Position numbers and translations under genes: made by a program
NCBI GenBank assembly: GCA_021802205.1
Contig: JAKAAT010000005.1
Coordinates: 1 to 49,132 of the forward strand
Length of the DNA stretch: 49,132 nt
Source: Thermoplasmata archaeon
Lineage (GTDB): Archaea > Thermoplasmatota > Thermoplasmata > Thermoplasmatales > Thermoplasmataceae
Direction: 5' to 3'
Part shown: positions 41,621 through 48,978 of the stretch, piece after piece
Numbering within the stretch: position 1 is the first letter of the stretch
Layout of the letters: every line of letters begins with the position of its first letter
Notes under the pieces: generated by a model
What the model saw: only the letters and a program-made list of their open reading frames with translations
What the model was told of the DNA's origin: nothing
Database searches by the model: none

Positions 41621-41899
41621 ATGCCTGTAGATTCAAAAACTTTCAATTCATCTGAAAATGTAGATATTAAAAAGTATATTTTAGAATTTCTGGAAAAAAA
41701 CAGGGAGAACGCATATACATTGAAGGAACTGAAGGAACATCTCGGGAATCAACATGAAGAATGGATGATCCATATGGAACTTACCTCATTAATCTGGGCA
41801 GGTAAGGTACAGTACAGGGATATTTATGATGATAAAGGGAGACTTATCCGTTATTTCAAATTCAATGACGATCAGGCAGGTAAAGATTCCGGTTCATAG
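41621..41899 (+). CDS. small winged-helix-like protein
   Basis: This 92-aa protein has a region KKYILEFLEKNRENAYTLKELKEHLG followed by a helix and the wing-like KVQYRDIYDDKGRLIRYFKF, which suggests a winged helix domain. The ATG at 41621 is 1 nt after the CoxG-like stop; the longer frame from 41546 would lie inside that gene. Co-transcription with CoxG-like and possibly the gamma-carbonic-anhydrase gene is likely. DNA binding is inferred only. Confidence 0.65.
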   Translation: MPVDSKTFNSSENVDIKKYILEFLEKNRENAYTLKELKEHLGNQHEEWMIHMELTSLIWAGKVQYRDIYDDKGRLIRYFKFNDDQAGKDSGS

Positions 41900-41932
41900 A
41901 CATATTTATATGAGTGTAATAATTCGACATCT

Positions 41933-42460
41933 ATGATATATGAATTTGAGGGGAAATCCCCTGTAATAGGTAAAAATGCCTATATTTTTGAAAACGCCAC
42001 TATTATCGGCAATGTCCATATCGGAGATAATGTATGGATTGGTCCAGGGGCGGTTCTACGTGGTGATTACGGAACCATAAATGTTGGTTCATATTCAGCA
42101 ATTGAAGATAATTGCGTGATTCATGCTAGGCCTGGAGAAGAAACAGTAATAGGTGAGCATGTTACCATCGGACATTTATCCGTGATACATACCGGAAAAA
42201 TAGGTGACTTTGCCGTAATTGGAATGAATTCAACGGTTTCGGATTTTGCAACTATCGGTGAATGGGCTGCTATAGGCGAGGGAGCGGTTGTTAAAAATAA
42301 TAGTATAATTCCAGAAAAATCCATTGCTGTGGGTGTGCCTGCCAGGGTTGTCGGTACAGTATCAGATGACTATATGGCGCTGTGGAAAAAATATAAGGAA
42401 AATTATAACAGTTTCTGTACAAGATATGCAAAAAATCTTAATAAATATAATTTAGGTTAA
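41933..42460 (+). CDS. gamma-carbonic-anhydrase-like hexapeptide protein
   Basis: This 175-aa left-handed beta-helix protein shows many hexapeptide repeats (for example TIIGNVHIGDNVWIGPGAVLRGDYG). Zinc-ligand histidines are at the expected places: CVIHARPG, and IGHLSVIHTG, where canonical gamma-CA has GHGAILHG. It belongs to the PaaY/CaiE/YrdA group, whose members include carbonic anhydrases and acyltransferase-like proteins. A TATA-like catatttatat about 27 nt upstream suggests an own promoter. It converges on the peroxiredoxin gene with a 1-nt gap. Confidence 0.88.
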   Translation: MIYEFEGKSPVIGKNAYIFENATIIGNVHIGDNVWIGPGAVLRGDYGTINVGSYSAIEDNCVIHARPGEETVIGEHVTIGHLSVIHTGKIGDFAVIGMNSTVSDFATIGEWAAIGEGAVVKNNSIIPEKSIAVGVPARVVGTVSDDYMALWKKYKENYNSFCTRYAKNLNKYNLG

Positions 42461-42461
42461 T

Positions 42462-42932
42462 TTAGTTAGATTTAGATATTATTTCTTCTATCTTTTTATA
42501 ATCGGGTTCCTTGCCTGCATCCTCGCTGACCCATTTATATATAATTTTTCCATTCTTGTCAAGAATAAATACCGATCTCTTTGAAGCTGTTAATTTGTTT
42601 ATGTTGAGGAAGTTTTTGTATAAAACACCATATTTCTCTGATATTTCCCTGTTGCCATCGCTTAACAGATCGAATTGCAGGTTATTTTTCGTTGCAAATT
42701 CCTTGAGCGAGAAGGGTGCATCAACACTTATTCCAATTACTTTTGCCTTCAGTTTGTTAAAGTTTGCCATGGAATCCCTGAAAGTACACATCTCCTTTGT
42801 ACAAACTGATGTAAATGCTCCAGGAAAGAATGCAAGTACTGTAACATTACCCCTATAATCGGATAATTTTCTGCTTTTCAATCCTGTATCCAATGCCTCA
42901 AAATCCGGCGCTATTTCTCCTTCGTTTACCAT
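42462..42932 (-). CDS. BCP/AhpE-type thiol peroxiredoxin
   Basis: This 156-aa peroxiredoxin carries the peroxidatic Cys44 in FFPGAFTSVCTKEMCTF and a second Cys49 five residues later. That spacing is the C-x4-C of atypical 2-Cys BCP-type enzymes. The rest of the thioredoxin fold is intact (VIGISVDAPFSLKEFA). It reduces peroxides using thioredoxin-like donors. Start is ATG 42932 or 42941; the first gives the usual MVNEGEIAPDF. It is separate in type from the AhpC-like enzyme at 23086. Confidence 0.92.
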   Translation of the reverse strand: MVNEGEIAPDFEALDTGLKSRKLSDYRGNVTVLAFFPGAFTSVCTKEMCTFRDSMANFNKLKAKVIGISVDAPFSLKEFATKNNLQFDLLSDGNREISEKYGVLYKNFLNINKLTASKRSVFILDKNGKIIYKWVSEDAGKEPDYKKIEEIISKSN

Positions 42933-43109
42933 ATTTATCATTAATGCATACCATCAGTATATAAAAATATGATGTGGCAGTATTTGCAAACAAGCTCTTT
43001 ATAAAATTAATAATATTATTGCTGATATGCAAAACTCGATAATGCAAAAGTTAAGCTGGATGAGGGCTATTGAATGCCAATAAATAATCAAATATTATAT
43101 TATCAGAAT

Positions 43110-43787
43110 TTATTTATTAAAAAATGTTCTGCTGCTTTCAGGGATTTTATTCCAGTCTTCCATATACCTTGTTATATCATCTACTGTATTAATATGGCTT
43201 CCCAGTGTTTTTATTAAATTATAGGGTACAGAAATAGCTCCAACGCCCATTATACCTGCCCTTACTATGTGTTCCGGATTGGAAATATTTGTAATGAGAA
43301 CCTTTGAATCAAATTTATTATTTTTCAAAGTTTCATTTACGCTGTATGCTAACTCCATGCCATCCTTACCATTTTCGTCTATGATCCCTGTCCTTATGGA
43401 AACGTATTCAGCATAGTTCTGTGCTGCCATAATAGCTTGAACAGAATTATAAACCGAAGAGGCTGAGCATTTTATTTTCTTATCGTTCAATTTTAATATG
43501 GCTTTTAATCCCACAAGGGTTGCCGGTATTTTTACTATTACATTCATTCCAAGAGAATGGATTTTCAGAGCCTGCGACATTATAGTATCAAAATCCTGTG
43601 TAACTACCTGAATGTGTACTTCTCCATTAACAAGTTTAATAATACTGGTTATTACCTGTTCTGTCGTGTTGCCCTTGGCTACTTCATGAGCAATTGAGGT
43701 TGGATCGGTTGTGACGCCGTCTATAAATCCATAATCTGAAATTTCCTTTATTTCATCAACATTGCAGCTATCAAGAAAGAATTTCAT
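43110..43787 (-). CDS. divergent TalC/FSA-family transaldolase
   Basis: This 225-aa protein has the short transaldolase (TalC/fructose-6-phosphate aldolase) length. The start MKFFLDSCN has Asp6, and the Schiff-base Lys86 is in VIVKIPAT. However, the usually invariant Asn28 is Asp (GVTTDPT), and the later block VSPFxGRxDDxGxDG reads VSIRTGIIDENGKDG. The Lys and Asp6 suggest aldol chemistry is possible, but specificity or efficiency may differ from classical transaldolase. It is monocistronic. Confidence 0.82.
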   Translation of the reverse strand: MKFFLDSCNVDEIKEISDYGFIDGVTTDPTSIAHEVAKGNTTEQVITSIIKLVNGEVHIQVVTQDFDTIMSQALKIHSLGMNVIVKIPATLVGLKAILKLNDKKIKCSASSVYNSVQAIMAAQNYAEYVSIRTGIIDENGKDGMELAYSVNETLKNNKFDSKVLITNISNPEHIVRAGIMGVGAISVPYNLIKTLGSHINTVDDITRYMEDWNKIPESSRTFFNK

Positions 43788-43931
43788 TTTAATCCGGTTA
43801 TAATTATTTTTTTCTATATATAACTATTTGTTTGTACTAGAGATTTTAGAAGCTTTCATATGTATGTAGTCAAATAACAGCTGGAAAGAATCATTAAGAA
43901 ATAATTAATAATAGAATGATAATAACCTTTT

Positions 43932-44165
43932 ATGGATATCGAAAGTATGAAAGATGTCAAAACCATAACAGAGAAAAATATTAAGGATATGTATTCTGAT
44001 GCAGTTGAAAATTTTACAGTAAATAGCATAGTAAACAATAGCGATAGATACGATGTATCCACTGAGTTTGATTTTGCGGGATTTCATTATACCGTTTACC
44101 TCAGCATAGATACAGAGGGAAAAATTACCAAATTCAGCCAGATAGCCAAGGCAAAAATAGAGTGA
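43932..44165 (+). CDS. small acidic protein of unknown function
   Basis: This 77-aa protein has an N-terminal helical half (TITEKNIKDMYSDAVENF) and a beta-type second half (VSTEFDFAGFHYTVYLSIDTEG). The frame is followed after 48 nt by another gene in the same direction. A TATA-like aattaataata about 26 nt upstream supports the start. No family is recognised. Confidence 0.55.
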   Translation: MDIESMKDVKTITEKNIKDMYSDAVENFTVNSIVNNSDRYDVSTEFDFAGFHYTVYLSIDTEGKITKFSQIAKAKIE

Positions 44166-44213
44166 TATAATCATTCCGGAAATATTTTAATAATAACTAA
44201 TGCATATGCTTAT

Positions 44214-44723
44214 ATGAAAAGCATAGAAAATGCATGGAAGGTTCCGCTATCAACCGGTGGCATATTCAGAATAGTTATCAATGAGGATAATATTGAACTT
44301 TACAGGATTTTTTCAGGGAAATATATAGCAGAGGAACTAAGGTTGAAGAAGGATATGGAATATACTGATTCCTTGATAGTTCCAGGTGCCACTGATCCTG
44401 TTGAGCCCGCAGATCTATTTAACAGAATAAAAAATATGGTAAAAAAAATAACTGCAGAATATTATAAGAGTGAATCGAGCAAAATTGAAGAGATATCAAA
44501 AAATAAGACGGTACAGAATTACGAAATGATAGGTCTGGGGGACATCAAAAATATAGAAATATCAAATTTTAATGATGAGAAATTCCCGGAGCTTACAATC
44601 AACAATGAAAAATTCCTGCTGCCATTTGGAAATTTTACCGATCCATCAAAAGATGATATAGGGAGATATAATGAATATAAGGAAATTATATCAGGTCTAA
44701 AAGATAAGCTTCATCTGGAATAA
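44214..44723 (+). CDS. protein of unknown function
   Basis: This 169-aa soluble protein has a beta-rich N-terminus (GGIFRIVINEDNIELYRIF), a helical middle and a short beta/helix C-terminus. It has no Cys or His clusters and no catalytic motif I can recognise. A TATA-like atattttaataat is about 26 nt upstream. It converges on the alpha/beta hydrolase gene, 2 nt apart. Confidence 0.55.
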   Translation: MKSIENAWKVPLSTGGIFRIVINEDNIELYRIFSGKYIAEELRLKKDMEYTDSLIVPGATDPVEPADLFNRIKNMVKKITAEYYKSESSKIEEISKNKTVQNYEMIGLGDIKNIEISNFNDEKFPELTINNEKFLLPFGNFTDPSKDDIGRYNEYKEIISGLKDKLHLE

Positions 44724-44725
44724 TT

Positions 44726-45439
44726 TCAATCTTTATTCTGTAATTTTTTGTTGATAATCTCTGAAAATTCCTCTGGTTTATCTATATGCGGGGTATGCCC
44801 GGAACCATCTATTATAATAAGTTCGCTGCCTTTTATCCCGGCCTTTAAAGCCTCGCCGTAACTAAGTGGTATTACATGATCCTCCGTTCCCCATATAATA
44901 GTCGTAGGACAGCTTATTGCTGCAAGATCTTCCTGTGTAATTTTTTCCTCCCTTTTTCCATTATTATTCATAATGCGCCTCAGCGCATCCCTGTTTTTAT
45001 AATTCCTTGCTTTGAGGATGGAATCAATAAGACTTTCCACAGCCTGCGGTCCCTGCTCTGCCGGCGTAGGAGATATACCTGCACTGTCCACCGGGAAAAG
45101 CATATCCGGCTGTGCTATTGACGATGCAAATTTCAATCCTATCCAACCTCCATATGAGTTTCCGACAATAGAGAAATTTTTCAGTCCCATGGCGTCTATA
45201 ATAGATTTTATTGCCTCTGCCTGCTGTATTATGGTATAATCTATCTCCGGCTTATCGGAATGACCGTGACCAAGAAGATCCACAAAAATGGGTCTGAGTC
45301 TGGAATCAAGAAAAGGCTCACTTTTCAGCCAGGTATTACCTGTTCCGCCCAATCCATGTAGAAAAATCACTGGGTATCCCGTACCCCTGTCAAGAAGAGA
45401 TATTCTTCCATATTGAGTCTGGTAGTACTTTCGTTCCAT
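44726..45439 (-). CDS. alpha/beta hydrolase
   Basis: This 237-aa alpha/beta hydrolase has the oxyanion region FLHGLGGTGNTW, the nucleophile elbow GNSYGGW (about 90), acid in WGTEDHVIP and base in SGHTPHIDKPEEF. A helical cap lies between (about 120-180). The ATG at 45439 is 1 nt past the TPR gene's stop, so it is the third gene of the HMGR-TPR-hydrolase operon. The longer frame from 45463 would overlap the TPR gene. Substrate is unknown. Confidence 0.88.
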   Translation of the reverse strand: MERKYYQTQYGRISLLDRGTGYPVIFLHGLGGTGNTWLKSEPFLDSRLRPIFVDLLGHGHSDKPEIDYTIIQQAEAIKSIIDAMGLKNFSIVGNSYGGWIGLKFASSIAQPDMLFPVDSAGISPTPAEQGPQAVESLIDSILKARNYKNRDALRRIMNNNGKREEKITQEDLAAISCPTTIIWGTEDHVIPLSYGEALKAGIKGSELIIIDGSGHTPHIDKPEEFSEIINKKLQNKD

Positions 45440-45440
45440 T

Positions 45441-46169
45441 TTACTCACGTGATCTTGAGGCAATTTTCATGGCTTCATCTATATTTTCCAGTTCCATGGC
45501 TATATCAGAAACAGAATCATACAGATAACCCATGCTTGTTTTAAATTCTTTTTTATCCTTTTTGGTTTTAATTGTATCCATTATGGCATCTATCCTATCC
45601 AAAGCATTTTTCCCTAGATCGAAGGCCTGGTTAATATCAGTATCCCTCATTATATTGATCTTACCGTACAGGGCTTCGAAATAGTTATCCCAGTCCTCGG
45701 ATTTTTCTGATAATTCCATTACTTTATCGTAGATTTCCAGTGCGATTTTCTGTTTAGACTTTATAGTGGACAGTGCTTCTGCCTTTGAATTATTGGCAAG
45801 TGCAAAAAGTTGCGGGTCTTCCATGGCATCTGCAACAGTTATTGCCTGATCGAAGTAAGTTATAGCATCATCCTTTTTCCCGCTGTCAAGATATATATAG
45901 CCAATGTTTAGCAAATCCATGACCTGCAATTCCCTATCATCCAGTTTTTTATGGAGTTCCAGTGATTCATTTGCATATTTAAGCGGGTTTTCCGTACTTT
46001 TATGATCCAGCGAGAAATAACACTGGGAAAGCTTATAGCATATTTCAGCCTTTGCATCATCCTCTTTTATAACATCATATGCCTTGGTATATTCCCGAAT
46101 TGCATCCATATACTTTTCTTTCTTCACGAAATTGTCCCCATTTTTTATGTTTTCTTCATATTCTTCCAT
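45441..46169 (-). CDS. TPR-repeat protein
   Basis: This 242-aa protein is an array of helical hairpins with TPR character. Repeats appear at about 1-35 (KKEKYMDAIREYTKAY), 40-75, 82-116 (MDLLNIGYIYLDSGKKDDAITYFDQAI) and 122-155, followed by less regular helices. TPRs mediate protein-protein contacts. It sits 6 nt after HMG-CoA reductase and 1 nt before the hydrolase, so it is co-transcribed. A scaffold or regulatory role for either neighbour is speculation. Confidence 0.82.
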   Translation of the reverse strand: MEEYEENIKNGDNFVKKEKYMDAIREYTKAYDVIKEDDAKAEICYKLSQCYFSLDHKSTENPLKYANESLELHKKLDDRELQVMDLLNIGYIYLDSGKKDDAITYFDQAITVADAMEDPQLFALANNSKAEALSTIKSKQKIALEIYDKVMELSEKSEDWDNYFEALYGKINIMRDTDINQAFDLGKNALDRIDAIMDTIKTKKDKKEFKTSMGYLYDSVSDIAMELENIDEAMKIASRSRE

Positions 46170-46175
46170 ATAAAT

Positions 46176-47408
46176 TCACTTCTTCTCATTTTCAATAATT
46201 TCCCTGGCAGCTGTATAGCTTATAGTTTTTTTCATTATCATCTCATTTGCGACTACGTCAACCATTTTCCCGGATGCACCGGCAGCAATTGCTATATTCC
46301 GTGCATGGAGTTTCATGTGCCCTTTCTGTATTCCCTCATCCGCTAATGCCCTGAGAGCAGCAAAATTCTGGGCTAACCCCACTGAGGCCAGTAAGGTTGA
46401 AAATTCTCTGGAACCAGAAATTCCCATTATTTTCATTGCCAGCATAGCTTTTCTTGATGTTCTGGTTGCACCTCCAACAGTACCCACGGCAACTGGAATT
46501 TTGATTGAACCAATTAAATTCCCATTAGAATCCTTTCTGTAATCTGTCAGGGGCCCATAACCGTTCAGAGACGCATAGGCATGTGCATTAGCTTCCTGTG
46601 CTCTGAAATCATTCATTGTGGCAATTAATACAGCATCAATTCCGTTCATTATCCCCTTATTATGTGTTGTCGCCCTGTAAATATCATTTTTTGCAAATTC
46701 ATTTGCCATTATAATCCTATCCACTGTATCAGCGCCGAGTTTTTTGCCATCAAATTTGGCATAAGCATAGGTAATTCTTTCTGTGGTAAGGTTGCTCATA
46801 ATCCTTAAATTGGATTTTGCACCTGTAATCTCCTCAATATAACCGGAAACATACTCCAGCATTGTATTTATTATATTTGCTCCCATTGCATCTGCAACAT
46901 CTATAATGAGATTAACAATTAGCTCATTATTAATATAGTGTAATTCAATAGATTTTGCGCCTGCATTCATACCTGACAGGGTCCTTGATCTTGTGTTGGC
47001 CATTTCCAGTATTTTTTCCTTGTTCTGTAATATTTGAATAATGGCATAATCAGGGTCAGGAACATTGTATAATTCAATCTCGCCCCTCATGAAAGATTCT
47101 GTTGAATAGGCAGTGAATCCATCAGGTAGAGCATATCTGGCTCCATTTGAGCAGGCAGCCACAACCGAAGGTTCCTCTAGGCTCATTGGAATTAAATAAT
47201 CCTTACCATTGATTTTAAAGTTGGTGGCAATGCCCACAGGATAATCCATAACTGTGTACACATTCTCAATCATGTTTGCGGCATCTTCCAGGGGCATTCT
47301 ATAATCCATAGTTTTCATATCATCTTCAGTTAATCCCGAGAATTCCTTGATAAGCTTTCTGCGATCCTGAATATTCATGTTATGAAAGCCGTGTATAACC
47401 GAATCCAT
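46176..47408 (-). CDS. class II HMG-CoA reductase
   Basis: The enzyme forms mevalonate, the precursor of archaeal isoprenoid lipids. Class II (bacterial, Pseudomonas mevalonii-type) features are seen: the start is compact without membrane domain, and YPVGIATNFKINGKDYLIPMSLEEPSVVAA carries the catalytic Glu. HNKGIMNGIDAV has the catalytic Lys, NDFRAQEANAHAYA the Asp, and GHMKLHARNIAIAAGA the C-terminal His. Length 410 aa fits. A TATA-like element lies about 26 nt upstream. Most archaea use class I; class II is reported in Thermoplasmatales and a few others, suggesting ancient transfer from bacteria. Confidence 0.93.
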   Translation of the reverse strand: MDSVIHGFHNMNIQDRRKLIKEFSGLTEDDMKTMDYRMPLEDAANMIENVYTVMDYPVGIATNFKINGKDYLIPMSLEEPSVVAACSNGARYALPDGFTAYSTESFMRGEIELYNVPDPDYAIIQILQNKEKILEMANTRSRTLSGMNAGAKSIELHYINNELIVNLIIDVADAMGANIINTMLEYVSGYIEEITGAKSNLRIMSNLTTERITYAYAKFDGKKLGADTVDRIIMANEFAKNDIYRATTHNKGIMNGIDAVLIATMNDFRAQEANAHAYASLNGYGPLTDYRKDSNGNLIGSIKIPVAVGTVGGATRTSRKAMLAMKIMGISGSREFSTLLASVGLAQNFAALRALADEGIQKGHMKLHARNIAIAAGASGKMVDVVANEMIMKKTISYTAAREIIENEKK

Positions 47409-47699
47409 ACCGAGTAATCATTTATGTATTATTAAGTTTTATCAGAATTTTGTGCTGTAAAGGATAAATTCGCTTACTGAACTATACTCATTATAGAAGG
47501 CCAGTACCTGAATCCATTATCATGCATGGAAAGTTGGCGTGATGGTATTAAAGAATAACATGAACACAATAAATATTTAAGGGAAATAAAAAAGACCGGT
47601 CAGCAACAATGATTCCCTGAATCTACCATATGGTAATTCAAATAGAACCCACCCCCAGTACATGAAAAGCATTTAAGAGATTAAGGCATAACTGTATCT
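47409..47699. other. intergenic region between divergent genes
   Basis: This 291-nt stretch between HMG-CoA reductase and the unknown gene at 47700 holds the HMGR promoter (minus strand, around 47430-47440) and a TATA-like catttaagag about 26-30 nt before 47700. I see no reading frame or repeat of note in the middle. Confidence 0.5.
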
Positions 47700-48506
47700 A
47701 TGTCCAGAAATTCCTATGCAAATTACAGGAGATATATACACAATTTCGATAATAATTCAATTCTGGACTATCTGGGGAGCAATACAATTATAAAGAATAA
47801 TTATGAAAGGCAAGCTACCACTTTGATGGATTTAATAGAAAATGACATAGAAAAAAATTTCGGCTCAAGAATAGCACAGAGCGCGGTATCGGCCATGAAA
47901 AATGCATATGTCTCTGTAATCAATGGATTGGTAAGTGCCGCCTTTGAAAATAATAGATTTTTTCTGGAAAGAACTGCTCTTCTTAAAGTAATATATGAAA
48001 TGCAGACCGAGAACAATCCATATGAAATGGCCCTGGAGTATATGGAATGGCACAGGCTTGTGGATAAAAAATTTATAATATATGGAATCCAGCAGTTCAC
48101 CGGCAGGATATGGCATTACACCGGTAAAGACTATGTTCCCAGAGGAATATCAATATTTCTAAGCGGAGTTCCGCTCTGTGGCAATCATTCTAAGGCATAT
48201 ACTAAATATTCGCGAACAGTGGATGAAATTGAAAATGCAACAGGTATTGTTATAAACGAAAGCTGTAGCAGATGCGGAAAAGACGCAACAAGATTTACAA
48301 TCGCATTGCCAAAGGCAGGTGCTATCCTGGCCATGCTTGGATTTTATACAGGGCATGAAACCACCGATTTAGGAAAATTCTATGCCGATTATTCCCGTGT
48401 ATTACATCCATATGGTTTTTATAGTTATCCGGAAAAATATCTAATTAATCTATGGAGCCTTGACTTCATAAGGCTTGTACTTGCACTGCATAAAATCATA
48501 TTTTAG
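47700..48506 (+). CDS. unknown protein with possible zinc site
   Basis: This 268-aa protein is helical in its first 150 residues. It then shows Cys160-Gly-Asn-His163 and Cys189-Ser-Arg-Cys192, a possible CxxH/CxxC zinc site. A helical C-terminus follows. I do not recognise the family. The TATA-like sequence fits a leaderless start at 47700. Its last 4 nt overlap the convergent SnoaL-like gene. It could be a nucleic-acid or metal-binding protein, but only the Cys/His pattern supports this. Confidence 0.6.
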   Translation: MSRNSYANYRRYIHNFDNNSILDYLGSNTIIKNNYERQATTLMDLIENDIEKNFGSRIAQSAVSAMKNAYVSVINGLVSAAFENNRFFLERTALLKVIYEMQTENNPYEMALEYMEWHRLVDKKFIIYGIQQFTGRIWHYTGKDYVPRGISIFLSGVPLCGNHSKAYTKYSRTVDEIENATGIVINESCSRCGKDATRFTIALPKAGAILAMLGFYTGHETTDLGKFYADYSRVLHPYGFYSYPEKYLINLWSLDFIRLVLALHKIIF

Positions 48507-48856
48507 ACGTTCTGGCCGTCAAAGTATGTGTGCCTTTTGACAGCTTTATTTCCAGAAAATGTGTATACATCAACAAATTTTGTGTAAGATCTAGTTCCAT
48601 CCTTAAGAATTCCTTTGAATTCTCCCTCTACAATTACATACGGCTCATGTACTATTATATTGGACAGAGTATGATGTCCTTCCCTGATGATCCGGTTTGA
48701 CCTGTAGAAATCCATGAAATCTTTCATACCTATTATTGGGTCATATCCCGGCCTCTCGTATACTATATTATCTGAAAATACAGAGAACAGTGTTTCCAGA
48801 TCATTGTTGTCAACAGCATTATAATATTTTCTGACAATCTTTTCAAGTTCTTCCAT
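48503..48856 (-). CDS. SnoaL/NTF2-like fold protein
   Basis: This 117-aa protein has the SnoaL-like pattern: N-terminal helix with KYYNAVDNNDLETLFSVFSDNIVYERPGYDPIIGMKDFMDFY, then a curved sheet (SNIIVHEPYVIVEGEFKGILKDG, then VDVYTFSGNKAVKRHTYF). Members include cyclases, isomerases and binding proteins, so no function is given. The ATG at 48856 has a TATA-like element about 20-26 nt upstream; 48868 is an alternative. It overlaps the convergent gene at 47700 by 4 nt. Confidence 0.82.
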   Translation of the reverse strand: MEELEKIVRKYYNAVDNNDLETLFSVFSDNIVYERPGYDPIIGMKDFMDFYRSNRIIREGHHTLSNIIVHEPYVIVEGEFKGILKDGTRSYTKFVDVYTFSGNKAVKRHTYFDGQNV

Positions 48857-48978
48857 AATTATCACCAAATTTTTTATTATTTTGAAATTCCTCCAGTTAA
48901 TGCAAGTTTAACCTGCATCATACCAATAGATTTCAGAATTGGCAATTTAATTATGCATAATATCATTATAACTCTTTT

